In this document: positions 1-7,874 of the stretch, piece after piece | Layout: each line of letters opens with the position of its first letter | Numbering within the stretch: the first letter of the stretch is position 1 | DNA from: Deinococcus sp. Leaf326 | Lineage (GTDB): Bacteria; Deinococcota; Deinococci; Deinococcales; Deinococcaceae | Assembly: GCF_001424185.1 (NCBI RefSeq) | Contig: NZ_LMOM01000076.1 | Coordinates: 43,879 to 107,878, forward strand | Reading direction: 5' to 3' | Length of the DNA stretch: 64,000 bases | Translations under genes and position numbers: made by a program | Notes under the pieces: model-generated | Database searches by the model: none | What the model was told of the DNA's origin: nothing | The model's input: only the letters and a program-made list of their open reading frames with translations

Positions 1-1327
1 CGTCCTGAGCCGGGGCGGCACCGATGGGGCGGTCAGGAGCCTGCCACGTCATCAGCTCCGACAACGACAGCGGCCGCGCCTCGCTCGTTCCTTCGTTCTC
101 CCGCTCGATCATCCGGTTGAGCCGTGCCAGATAACTCTGCGCCTGTTCGGGGCTGTGCACCGGCGCCTCCGGCTTCGGTTCCGCCACCTTCGCCGCCTGG
201 AGCGGCACCGGGCGCGGGCGTCGCGGCAGACTCAGCTGCGCGCCTCCCTCCGACACCGGCAGGTGATCGCGCACCTGTCGGCGTGTCGTCTCGTCCTGCG
301 CCGGTGACACGAAGTCCGTCGGAGGCGGCTCCAGCAGCGCCGGAGCAGAGGACGGCGCTCCCTCCGCTTCCGGTCCCTCACCCGGCGCAACCTCGCTGGC
401 TGCGGCGCTCGCAGGAACGACTAAGGATGGTGCAGTAGCTTCAATGTTGGGGCTGGGTTCGACTAGTTGCTCTACTAGGCGGGCCACCTCGGCAGAGACC
501 GGCGCGGCGACGCTGGGGGTGGGAAGGGACGGAGCAACCTCCACCACCGGAGGTGTTGGGCCGACCACCGGATTGACCGGCGCGGCACTGGGCGCCGGCG
601 CAACAGCCTGGACCAATACAGGACCTCGGTCCAGAAGCGGCCCGGCGACAACCGCTGGAGTCTCGCGCACCTCGTCTGCGCGGGGCAGCGTGACCTCGGC
701 GGCCGGCACTTCGGGCGCTGGGTCCGCTGCGCCGCCGTAGGCGAGCAGACTGCGAAAGTCGAGCTGGCCGGTCGCCGGGTTGAAGGTCGCCGGCTCGGGG
801 GCCCGCACCGGCTCCTGCCCGGCGGCTGGGGACAGCGGCGCACTCCACACGCTGCCGGACGCGTCCAGCAGGCGGTTGACCTCCGTGGGCGAGAGAGCAC
901 TGCCTGGCTCTCCCGGAGGCAGCCAGAACGCCTCTTGAGCCGGAGCGGCCGTGTCCTGGGAGCCGAGGCCGGCTTCCTCCGCTGAGGTCCAACTTTCCGC
1001 CGTGGCCGCCACCTCAGCAGCTGGACTGACCCGCCACGGCGCTGTCAGGACGGGCTCTATCTGCTCAGCAGGCGTTTGCCGTAACGTCGCCCGAACCCGG
1101 CGCGGTGCGGCTGCCTGCGGTACGACTACGGCAGGAACCGCCCAGGAAGCCGACACAGCCAGGGGCACTGGAGCAACCGGAAACGCGACTGGCACCGGTG
1201 CCCTTGGCCCCCGGACGGCGGGGGAAGCGGGCTGGGCAGCCGGCCTCTGGGTGCCGAACAGCACCGTGAAATGCTCGCGGTAATGCCGCAGCAGTTCGGC
1301 GCGGCCCTGCATCGTCGGTGACCTCAT
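1..1327 (-). CDS. Pro/Ala-rich CIS-associated protein (3' end outside window)
   Basis: An open frame runs from an ATG at 1327 on the minus strand to the window edge with no stop, giving at least 442 residues. A good Shine-Dalgarno (GGGAGGAAA) precedes the ATG. The first ~25 residues (MRSPTMQGRAELLRHYREHF) look folded; most of the rest is rich in Pro, Ala, Val and Glu and looks disordered, with short hydrophilic helical stretches near the visible end (around YLARLNRMIEREN). It is the last visible gene of the leftward CIS arm and starts 40 nt after the second tube gene, so it is probably cotranscribed. I do not recognise a family. Pro-rich proteins of unknown function are common in CIS loci of Gram-positive bacteria; by position it could be a linker, cap or tape-measure-associated protein. 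Role is inference; the coding call is firm. Confidence 0.7.
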   Translation of the reverse strand, partial: MRSPTMQGRAELLRHYREHFTVLFGTQRPAAQPASPAVRGPRAPVPVAFPVAPVPLAVSASWAVPAVVVPQAAAPRRVRATLRQTPAEQIEPVLTAPWRVSPAAEVAATAESWTSAEEAGLGSQDTAAPAQEAFWLPPGEPGSALSPTEVNRLLDASGSVWSAPLSPAAGQEPVRAPEPATFNPATGQLDFRSLLAYGGAADPAPEVPAAEVTLPRADEVRETPAVVAGPLLDRGPVLVQAVAPAPSAAPVNPVVGPTPPVVEVAPSLPTPSVAAPVSAEVARLVEQLVEPSPNIEATAPSLVVPASAAASEVAPGEGPEAEGAPSSAPALLEPPPTDFVSPAQDETTRRQVRDHLPVSEGGAQLSLPRRPRPVPLQAAKVAEPKPEAPVHSPEQAQSYLARLNRMIERENEGTSEARPLSLSELMTWQAPDRPIGAAPAQD

Positions 1328-1367
1328 GCGTTTCCTCCCGAGAGGCCGGCGCCCCTGGCGGCCGGGG

Positions 1368-1844
1368 TTATTCCACGGCCAGAATGCCCACGTGGGCCAG
1401 TTCTATGGTTTCGATAGCGACGGCGTCGGTCCCGGCCGACAGTTGCGGCCCGGTCCACTTGCAGGGAAAGGCGTTGAGCAGTTCCCAGGTCACGACCGGT
1501 TGCGCCTCCTGCGTGGCGTACAGCGTGATGGTCACCGAGCGCAGGTCCATCACGCCGCGCGCCACGCGCTGATACCACTTGAACAGCTCATTGTCGCGGG
1601 CCACGCCGCGCTTCAGGGTCACGTTGCCCGCCTTGGTGATGCCCGGCAGGCGGTGGACGTAGCTGTTGTTGCCGCCCTCCTGGTACTCGAACAGCTCAGT
1701 TTCCATCTGGAGACCGCTGACCTCCGAGAACACCGCCTTGGGCATGTTGTCCACCGTGACGTAGTAACGGCTCGACGCATTGGCAACCGGTTTAACGTAG
1801 GCCGACGACGGCCCCGAACCGCCGAGTTTGCTCCCGAAGCTCAT
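1368..1844 (-). CDS. CIS tail tube protein (second tube paralogue)
   Basis: 158 residues. Member of the phage T4 gp19-like tail tube family: the segments PKAVFSEVSGLQMETELFEYQEGG, LPGITKAGNVTLKRGVARD and the closing IETIELAHVGI pattern are the usual tube signatures (here given as positions ~35-60, 67-85 and 145-155). It would stack as hexameric rings inside the sheath. The open frame extends upstream, but the ATG at 1844 is preceded by GGAGGTGAGGCG and is the better start. The stop of the 57-aa gene upstream lies inside this Shine-Dalgarno, so the two are tightly coupled. It is the second of two tube genes in this arm; the other lies at 2645-3094. CIS loci often carry two or three tube-like proteins, one forming the shaft and others adapting it to the baseplate or cap; which does which cannot be told here. 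Confidence 0.9.
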   Translation of the reverse strand: MSFGSKLGGSGPSSAYVKPVANASSRYYVTVDNMPKAVFSEVSGLQMETELFEYQEGGNNSYVHRLPGITKAGNVTLKRGVARDNELFKWYQRVARGVMDLRSVTITLYATQEAQPVVTWELLNAFPCKWTGPQLSAGTDAVAIETIELAHVGILAVE

Positions 1845-1848
1845 CGCC

Positions 1849-2022
1849 TCACCTCCGGCCTGCGCGGCGCAGTTGCAGCTTGAGGTCCTCACGCATCAGG
1901 CGGTACACCCGGTCGGCGAGTTGTTCGATGTCGGTTGCAGGAGCCTTGACCGACGAGGCGACCACCCGGCCGCTCGGCGCCTGGGGACCTGTTCCGGAAG
2001 CAGAAGAGGAAGATTCGGCCAT
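1849..2022 (-). CDS. 57-aa small CIS-locus protein
   Basis: A short gene of 57 residues. The N-terminal half is Ser/Ala/Pro rich (MAESSSSASGTGPQ...), and the C-terminal half is an amphipathic charged helix (DIEQLADRVYRLMREDLKLQ, then LRRAGRR). Strong Shine-Dalgarno (AAGGAGA, 7 nt from the ATG). The stop codon overlaps the ribosome binding site of the tube gene that follows, which supports it being translated. Short proteins ending in a LADRVYRLMREDL-like helix occur, as far as I recall, in CIS loci of actinobacteria and related groups, between the hub chaperone and a tube gene; I know of no assigned function. It may be a small adaptor or chaperone. Existence is well supported by context; function unknown. 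Confidence 0.72.
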   Translation of the reverse strand: MAESSSSASGTGPQAPSGRVVASSVKAPATDIEQLADRVYRLMREDLKLQLRRAGRR

Positions 2023-2095
2023 GTGTGCTTCTCCTTGCCGAGCACCCTCACCCGGCCCCTGCGCTCATTACTTTCCGCTCGGCCCCGAGGTGTAT

Positions 2096-2551
2096 TCAGG
2101 CGCCTGAGAGGTCGAGCAGCAGGTCGCTGCCGCAGTGTGGGCAGGTCGTTTCGACGGTGCCCCCTAGAGGCACGGGCTGGGCAGGCGGCGGACCGGCGAC
2201 TGGCGCGGGTGCCACAGCCCCAGGGCCCGGAGGCAGACTGAGCGCCGTGTTCAGTTCGAGGTACAACCCCTGAAGGTAGGCGAAGTCGGCGGTATAAAGC
2301 CCGGCGATCACTTCCGGCGGTACGGGCGAGAAATCACCCAGCCGCACGACCACTCGGCTCAGCAACAGCAGTCCCAGGTAGGCCTCGTTGCCCTGCACCC
2401 GCGGGTCACCCAGCGGCTCAATCTCGTCGAAGGCAGTCGCCAGACGCATCAGACCCCGGCGGTGCAGCCGCCCGGCGGCGTCAGCGTAGCCCAGGGGCAG
2501 TGCAAATTCGTGCAGCGCCGCCGGAGCGGCCGTCAGGGAACCGTAGGTCAT
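2096..2551 (-). CDS. T4-type baseplate hub assembly chaperone / tail assembly protein
   Basis: 151 residues. The core (residues ~15-110) matches the CIS protein often annotated as T4-family baseplate hub assembly chaperone: LPLGYADAAGRLHRRGLMRL, then a DEIEPLGDPRVQGNEAYLGL stretch and an LSRVVVRLGD motif followed by a helical segment. The C-terminus carries a Pro-rich linker and one CPHCGS motif, half of a zinc ribbon; this tail is unusual and could pair with another subunit. Start ATG at 2551 has GGAGGGCACG before it. It lies between the tube gene and the 57-aa gene, the usual place for this factor in CIS loci, and is thought to help assemble tube or hub proteins in the cytoplasm. Confidence 0.78.
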   Translation of the reverse strand: MTYGSLTAAPAALHEFALPLGYADAAGRLHRRGLMRLATAFDEIEPLGDPRVQGNEAYLGLLLLSRVVVRLGDFSPVPPEVIAGLYTADFAYLQGLYLELNTALSLPPGPGAVAPAPVAGPPPAQPVPLGGTVETTCPHCGSDLLLDLSGA

Positions 2552-2644
2552 CGTGCCCTCCGCGCGTGGGGTTCAGCGCAAGGGGGGCGGGAGCGCGGCC
2601 CCATCTCTGCCGCGACCCGCCCCTGCCCCGCCCTGCGCGCCGCC

Positions 2645-3094
2645 TTACTGAACGCGCTTGTACCCTTCGTGGGTGATGGTCAGTTCTTCGATGGCGACCT
2701 CGTTGGTCTTGGCATCGTAGGTGGGGCCGTTGAGCTTCTGGGGCCAGGCGCGCTCGAAGTTCCAGCGGGCGATAGCCTCACCGCGCTGGTTGTACAGCGT
2801 GATGGTGCCACTGCGGCGCGCACCCTCGATATCGCCGTCCTCGACCTGCTTACGCCACTGCCACATGTCCATGCTATCGGTGATGCCGCGCTTGAGGACG
2901 ATATCGGTGTACTTCATGGTGCCCGGCTCGCGGATCAGGATCGGCTTGCCGCGCGCGTCGGTGGCGCGGTACTCCACGACCTGGCTCTCGCTGCCCAGGC
3001 CGTTGCACTCGCGGAAGGCGCCAACCACGCCGTTCTGGAAATCGACCGCGAAGTAGGCGGCCACCAAGGGGTCTTTGTGTACGGGCTGGGTCAT
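2645..3094 (-). CDS. CIS tail tube protein (first tube paralogue)
   Basis: 149 residues, T4 gp19-like tail tube family. Typical features: an N-terminal strand (YFAVDFQNGVVGAFRECNGL), the EPGTMKYTDIVLKRGITDSM turn and the C-terminal VAIEELTITHEGYKRV strand. ATG with a strong Shine-Dalgarno (CAGGAGGCAAGGAC). It is the first gene after the sheath, the canonical sheath-tube order of contractile tails, so it is the better candidate for the main shaft protein. It is clearly diverged from the second tube protein at 1368-1844. The product should be cytoplasmic until packed into the particle. Confidence 0.92.
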   Translation of the reverse strand: MTQPVHKDPLVAAYFAVDFQNGVVGAFRECNGLGSESQVVEYRATDARGKPILIREPGTMKYTDIVLKRGITDSMDMWQWRKQVEDGDIEGARRSGTITLYNQRGEAIARWNFERAWPQKLNGPTYDAKTNEVAIEELTITHEGYKRVQ

Positions 3095-3236
3095 GTCCTT
3101 GCCTCCTGTGGTCCGACCCCGATGTCAGGGATGCGTGGGGGCCGGGGAATGAGGGCGGAAAAAAGGGTGAGGGCCTTTTCGCCGTGGCCGGCAGGACCGG
3201 CGGGCGCGCGGCGCGGCAAAAGGTTCCGGGCGGCGC

Positions 3237-4823
3237 TTACTGGCCGGTACCGGCGTATTGCCCGAAGCGCAGCACCACGAACTCGGCAGGTTTGACCGGC
3301 GCGATTCCGATCTCGACCATGACCATTCCTAAGTCACGGACCTCGGGTGGATTGAGTTCGGCATCACACTTGACGTAAAAAGCCTCGCCGGGCGTCTTGC
3401 CGAACAGCGCCCCGCTGCGCCACACGATGGTCAGGAAGGCGGTGATGTCACGGCGCAGCTTGGACCACAGATCGTCGTCGTTGGGCTCGAAGACGGCCCA
3501 CTGGGTCCCGCGCTCGATGCTCTTCTCGACAAAGTTGAAGATGCGGCGCACCGAGACATATCGGAAGCGGGCGTCGCTGCTCAGGGTGCGTGCGCCCCAG
3601 ATGCGCAGGCCCATGCCGGGGAAGGTGCGGATGCAGTTCACACCGATGGGATTGAGGATGTCCTGCTCGCTCTTGGTGATCTGCATGGCCGGGTCGAGGG
3701 CGCCGCGCACGATCTCGTTGGCGGGGGCCTTGTGCACGCCGCGTTCCACGTCGCTGCGGGCGTAGATACCGGCCATGTGACCGCTTGGCGGCACCAGGAT
3801 GGGCCGGCCTTCCGGGCCGTTGATCTTGATCCAGGGGTAGTACAGCGCCGCGTAGGAGGAATCGAAGTTCGACTCGTGCTCGCGCCAGCGCTTGACCTGC
3901 TGCGGGTTCAGGTCGGGCAGGGGATCAATGAGGGCCACACGGTTGCGGTTGCGCTCGCAGTGGTCGATCATGGCACGCTGCACGGCCTTGACGCCGTCCT
4001 CGTCGATCAAGCCGTTCTGGTAGGCGCTCATCAGGTCGGGGGCGCACAGCATGGACACGTCCTCGGCGACCTCCATCCCCTCAATGCCCGAACGGTCATG
4101 CACGCTGCCTACAAAGTGGTTGCTCTGAAGGACGATGCTCGTATCGGTCGGCGCAAAGGCCGAGTGGATGGTGAAGCCGCCGAACTCCGGCACGCGCTCG
4201 GCCAGGGCGCCGGCCGTGCTCTGCTCCAGAATCTCGATAATCTGGCTGTGCTGGTTGACCACCTCGACGACGTTGCGCGGGTGCTTCTTGGCCATCGAGA
4301 CGTTCTCGAAGGTCTCTTCCTTGTCGTCGAGACGGACCCGCAGGGTGAACACGCCGTCGGCAGGAGTGGGGTCCTGCTCGGTGAGTACGGCGGGCTGCAC
4401 CTCGACGTTCACGTCGCTGGCCGGCTGGCCCTTGACGCCCACCGTCAGTGCGGGCAGCGCCTTGGACGCCCGCGAGGACAGTTGCAGCGTCTTGGGCATG
4501 TCGACCGTCTTACCGCTGTCCTTGTTGCGGTTGGGCGGCACGATGCGGGTGATGTAGCAGCGCGTGCCGCCGTTGTTGAAGTACCCGTACACCGAGTGTG
4601 ACATGTAGGTGCCCGGCATGTGCGGGTTGACCGTACCGTCAGCCTCACGCGAGCCGAAAGTCTCGAGGTACTGCGACCAGTTGGCGATGAAGATGGGCGT
4701 ATTGGCCGGGCCACTGGGCGCGAAACCGATGAAGGCGGCCGTGGTCGTACTGATTCCCTCGATGGGACGGGGACCCGAGGACATCTCCTCGATGTATACG
4801 CCTGGCGACAGATATTCGGGCAT
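3237..4823 (-). CDS. Contractile tail sheath protein
   Basis: 528 residues from the ATG at 4823; the frame is open further upstream, but MPEYLSPGVYIEEMSSGPRP is the classic sheath N-terminus and AAGGTGGA precedes it. The N-terminal strand, the EGISTTTAAFIGF segment and the C-terminal domain (RIFNFVEKSIERGTQWAVFE..., SGALFGKTPGEAFYVKCD, ending VVLRFGQYAG) are those of phage tail sheath proteins. The sheath forms the contractile outer cylinder whose shortening drives the tube. The middle region (residues ~130-270) is variable and probably the surface-exposed domain. First gene of the leftward arm, facing away from the baseplate arm across a 337-nt gap that should hold both promoters. Confidence 0.97.
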   Translation of the reverse strand: MPEYLSPGVYIEEMSSGPRPIEGISTTTAAFIGFAPSGPANTPIFIANWSQYLETFGSREADGTVNPHMPGTYMSHSVYGYFNNGGTRCYITRIVPPNRNKDSGKTVDMPKTLQLSSRASKALPALTVGVKGQPASDVNVEVQPAVLTEQDPTPADGVFTLRVRLDDKEETFENVSMAKKHPRNVVEVVNQHSQIIEILEQSTAGALAERVPEFGGFTIHSAFAPTDTSIVLQSNHFVGSVHDRSGIEGMEVAEDVSMLCAPDLMSAYQNGLIDEDGVKAVQRAMIDHCERNRNRVALIDPLPDLNPQQVKRWREHESNFDSSYAALYYPWIKINGPEGRPILVPPSGHMAGIYARSDVERGVHKAPANEIVRGALDPAMQITKSEQDILNPIGVNCIRTFPGMGLRIWGARTLSSDARFRYVSVRRIFNFVEKSIERGTQWAVFEPNDDDLWSKLRRDITAFLTIVWRSGALFGKTPGEAFYVKCDAELNPPEVRDLGMVMVEIGIAPVKPAEFVVLRFGQYAGTGQ

Positions 4824-4916
4824 GGATAGTCCACCTTTTGGGGGGAGGCTTGCCGGAGGTCCGGGGTCGACGCTGGACGCAGAAACCTGCGGGCGAAAAG
4901 TCTGCTGACGCACAGA

Positions 4917-4922
4917 AGTATA
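4917..4922 (-). promoter_or_regulatory. Candidate -10 element of the sheath operon
   Basis: On the minus strand this reads TATACT, one base from the TATAAT consensus, about 95 nt before the sheath start. The -35 is weak: TTGCGG lies 15 nt further upstream. Placement in the CIS divergent gap supports it; the poor -35 keeps confidence low. Confidence 0.35.
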
Positions 4923-5000
4923 CCGCTGCGTTCCGGTCCGCAAGCGCAAACTCGTGTAGAGGCTTTCTGACCGGCGTCTTACAAATGATTGATAACGTCC

Positions 5001-5029
5001 AGGACACATCTTAAACCTGTCTATACAAT
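5001..5029 (+). promoter_or_regulatory. Candidate promoter of the baseplate operon
   Basis: AGGACA at 5001-5006 and TACAAT at 5024-5029 are separated by 17 nt, a reasonable sigma-70-type pair. They stand about 130 nt before the leader ORF at 5161 and the gp25 gene. It is the best plus-strand match in this gap. Confidence 0.4.
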
Positions 5030-5160
5030 TTTGGTAGAAGCGATGCATCCACTTTGTCGGCCCGGCTCCGCAGGGAGGGCGCTATGGTGGGCACACAGCG
5101 GGACCGCAGGCAAGAACGACACGACCCCCGGCGCACGGGCGCGGGAAAGGAGCGACAGGC

Positions 5161-5229
5161 ATGACACGACTTCTGGCAAGTGGCGCGCGCACACGGCGGT
5201 CGGCCCCGCCCGGACCGGCGCGGCCATGA
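5161..5229 (+). CDS. 22-codon leader ORF coupled to gp25
   Basis: ATG at 5161 with a strong Shine-Dalgarno (GAAAGGAGCGACAGGC) opens a frame of 22 codons (MTRLLASGARTRRSAPPGPA, then RP and stop). Its stop overlaps the start of the gp25 gene as ATGA (5226-5229). The gp25 ATG itself has no recognisable Shine-Dalgarno, so ribosomes probably reach it by terminating on this leader. The peptide is basic and has no recognisable fold; its translation, rather than the product, is probably what matters. A second leader with the same cgg-cca-tga ending precedes the pseudokinase gene at 10302. Confidence 0.5.
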   Translation: MTRLLASGARTRRSAPPGPARP

Positions 5230-5627
5230 GCGATCACCTCGGTACCGGCTGGGCCTTTCCCGTCGCCACCGACCCACGCGGCCGCATTGGCATGGTGAGC
5301 GGCGTGCGCGCGGTCGAGCAGGCCATGCTGATGATCCTGATGACCCCCAAGGGTCAGCGCGTGATGCGGCCCGAGTACGGCTGCCAGCTTCACGAACTGG
5401 TCTTCGCGCCCAACGACGCGAGCACCCTGGGCCTGGCTTCCTACTACGTTCACGAGGCGCTGAGCACCTGGGAGCCGCGCATCGAGCTCGAAGAGGTGGA
5501 CGCGGACGTGGACCCCGACTATCCCGAGCGCATCGTGATCCGGGTGAACTACCGCCTCATCGACGAGCCCAACGCGCGCTCGCTGGTGTTTCCCTTCTAC
5601 CGGATGCCCACCGAGACCCTGCCCTGA
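5226..5627 (+). CDS. GpW/Gp25-family baseplate wedge protein
   Basis: 133 residues. Gp25-like fold: GTGWAFPV near the N-terminus, the AVEQAMLMILMTPKGQRVMR helix and the strictly typical RPEYGCQLHELVF motif (residues ~45-60), then an ERIVIRVNYRLID strand. Gp25 proteins sit in the inner baseplate and nucleate sheath polymerisation, sharing a strand pattern with the sheath C-terminal domain. Start chosen at 5226 because it gives the family N-terminus and overlaps the stop of the leader ORF; no independent ribosome binding site. First structural gene of the rightward CIS arm. Confidence 0.95.
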   Translation: MSDHLGTGWAFPVATDPRGRIGMVSGVRAVEQAMLMILMTPKGQRVMRPEYGCQLHELVFAPNDASTLGLASYYVHEALSTWEPRIELEEVDADVDPDYPERIVIRVNYRLIDEPNARSLVFPFYRMPTETLP

Positions 5628-5752
5628 GCGGAGGCGGCGCCGCGCTCCCTGGACCCTGGGCGCCCAGGGTTCCGCACGCCCGAATCCGGAAGGCCGGGCG
5701 ACCACCCCAAAGACAGACTCCCCACTCCAGACTCCGTCTCCCGAGGTCAAGC

Positions 5753-7771
5753 GTGCCCCTACCCACCGCCAACCTGGACGACCGCCGCTTCGACGACATC
5801 GTCGCGCAGGCCCGTCAGCTCATTCCGCAGTACTGCCCCGAATGGACCGACCACAACACCTCGGACCCCGGCATGGCGCTCATCGAGATCTTCGCCTGGA
5901 TGACCGACCTGCTGCTCGTGCGGGTCAATCAGGTGCCCGACAAGATGTACGTCAAGTTCCTGGAACTCATCGGCGTGCAGCTCGAGCCGCCGCGCGCGGC
6001 CGTGGCCCCCGTGACCTTCTACCTCACTGCCGCGCCGTCGAGCCCGCTGACCATCGCCGCCGGGTCGGAAGTCGCCACCGTGCGCACTGAGGTGACCGAG
6101 GCGACCGTGTTCTCGACCGAGGCCGACCTGACAGTGAACCCGGCCGAACTGCTCGCGGCCTACAGCGGCAACGCGCTGGGCGAAAATACCTTCGTGCAGC
6201 ATGACCTCGAGCGCCTGGGCGTGCTGGGCCACAAGGTCCCGATCTTCTCGCCCGAGCCGGTGCCGGGCGACGCCTTCTACCTGTGTTTCGCGGGTAACCT
6301 GAGTGCCCACGTGGTCTCGCTGATGATGGTCTGCGAGGTCGCGGGGGGCGCGGGCGTGAACCCCAAGGAGCCGCCCTTCGTGTGGGAGGTATGGCAGGGG
6401 CCGCTCAACCGCTGGGTGGCGTGCACGGTCGAGTTCGACGGCACGCTGGCCTTCAACAGCAGCGGCGAGACGATCCTGCGGCTGCCGGGCATGGTCTCCG
6501 AGGAATTCTTCGCGCAGCAGGGCTACTGGCTGCGCTGCCGCATCACCAGCGAGCAGAACTACGCGGGCTACCGGGTCTCGCCCGACCTGGAGTCGCTGGC
6601 GGTCGAGTCGCGCGGGGGCACAGTCACGGCGCGGCACGCGGTGGTCGTGCGCGGCGAGGTTCTGGGCCGCAGCGACGGCACGCCGGGCCAGCGTTTCGAG
6701 CTGGTCAACACGCCCGTCCTGCACATGGACAGCGCCGAGGACGTGATCGTGAGCGAACTGGGCGGCGAGACGCCCGAGGTCTGGACGCTCGTGCCCGACT
6801 TCGCCGACTCGGGTCCCGACGACCGGCACTACCGTCTGGACCACGTGACGGGCGAAATCACCTTCGGGCCGGCACTGCTGCAACCCGACGGCACGGTGTA
6901 CCGCTTCGGGGCGGTGCCGGCGGTCGGGGCGTCGCTGCGCTCGCGGCGCTACCTGTACGGCGGCGGCGTGCAGGGCAACGTCCCCGCCCGCGCCCTGAGC
7001 GTCCTGAAAGCCAGCATTCCTTACGTGGCGCGGGTGGTCAACCACGCCCCGGCGGTCGGCGGTCGCAACGCCCAGACCCTCGAAGACGCCATGATGCGGG
7101 TGCCCCAGCAGCTGCGCACCCGCAGCCGCGCCGTGACCGCCGACGATTTCGAGTATCTGGCGACGCAGGTGCCGGGCGTGGCCCGCGCGAGCTGCATCAC
7201 CCCGAACGCGGCGCTCGAAGCCGGCGAGACCTCCTTTCCGGGCCAGATCCGCACACTTGACGTGCAGCCGGGGCAGGTGTCGGTGGTCATCCTGCCACGC
7301 GGCGAGGTCACGGCGGGGCGGGTGCCGCCCGAGCGGCTGGGGCTGTCGGCCGAACTGCGCGCCAGCGTCCAGAACTACCTCAATGAGCGCCGCATGGTCG
7401 GCACGGTGCTGGAAGTGCGCAGCCCGCAGTATTTCTGGGTGAGCGTCTCGGCGCTGCTGCGCGTCCCGCCCGGCACCAGCCCGCGCGTGCGCGCCGACGT
7501 GCAGCGCGCCGCCGAGGCCGCCCTGTACGCCTACCTCAACCCCTACGTGGGCGGCCCCGAGCGGGGCGGCTGGCCCTTCCGGCGAGGGCTTTACCTCGCC
7601 GAGCTGTACGCCCTGCTGCGCACCGTGCCGGGGGCCGATTTCGTCGAGGACGTGCAGGTGTTCCTGAGTGATCCCGGCCACCCCGACGAGCGCGAACCGG
7701 CCGGGCCACAGGTACTACTGCCGCCGCAGGGCCTGATCGTGTCGGACGTGCACACGGTACGGGTCGAATGA
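5753..7771 (+). CDS. Baseplate J-like assembly protein
   Basis: 672 residues from a GTG with GAGGT just upstream. The N-terminus (NLDDRRFDDIVAQARQLIPQ, then CPEWTDHNTSDPGMALIEIF and AWMTDLLLVRVNQVPDKMY) is the signature of the putative baseplate assembly protein (gp6/J-like) of contractile tails and CIS. The C-terminal third contains the usual ARAVTADDFEYLATQVPGVAR-type segment followed by a ferredoxin-like domain. It would form the baseplate wedge ring with gp25 and tail protein I. The frame is open further 5' (from 5180) but that part overlaps gp25 in another frame and is not coding. A 125-nt gap separates it from gp25. Confidence 0.93.
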   Translation: MPLPTANLDDRRFDDIVAQARQLIPQYCPEWTDHNTSDPGMALIEIFAWMTDLLLVRVNQVPDKMYVKFLELIGVQLEPPRAAVAPVTFYLTAAPSSPLTIAAGSEVATVRTEVTEATVFSTEADLTVNPAELLAAYSGNALGENTFVQHDLERLGVLGHKVPIFSPEPVPGDAFYLCFAGNLSAHVVSLMMVCEVAGGAGVNPKEPPFVWEVWQGPLNRWVACTVEFDGTLAFNSSGETILRLPGMVSEEFFAQQGYWLRCRITSEQNYAGYRVSPDLESLAVESRGGTVTARHAVVVRGEVLGRSDGTPGQRFELVNTPVLHMDSAEDVIVSELGGETPEVWTLVPDFADSGPDDRHYRLDHVTGEITFGPALLQPDGTVYRFGAVPAVGASLRSRRYLYGGGVQGNVPARALSVLKASIPYVARVVNHAPAVGGRNAQTLEDAMMRVPQQLRTRSRAVTADDFEYLATQVPGVARASCITPNAALEAGETSFPGQIRTLDVQPGQVSVVILPRGEVTAGRVPPERLGLSAELRASVQNYLNERRMVGTVLEVRSPQYFWVSVSALLRVPPGTSPRVRADVQRAAEAALYAYLNPYVGGPERGGWPFRRGLYLAELYALLRTVPGADFVEDVQVFLSDPGHPDEREPAGPQVLLPPQGLIVSDVHTVRVE

Positions 7772-7874
7772 TCCGGGACGGCGCTGATCCCCGGCCCAGT
7801 TTACGGAACGGCCCCCAGGGTTCCGGAAAGGCGTGGTCCTTCTCCGAAGTCCGCGTGACCCGGAAGGGCCGCCC

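Larger units (their letters stand above)
4824..5160. other. Divergent promoter region between the two CIS arms
   Basis: 337 nt without a clear gene, between the leftward sheath operon and the rightward baseplate operon. It is more AT-rich than its neighbours around 4910-5045. Candidate promoter elements exist on both strands (listed separately). Open frames here are only upstream extensions of the sheath and gp25 frames and lack start signals. No long inverted repeat is evident. Confidence 0.6.

Noticed and set aside
5180..5752. 5' extension of the baseplate J frame
   Set aside because: Overlaps gp25 in another frame, is Arg-rich and lacks family similarity; the GTG at 5753 gives the normal N-terminus.
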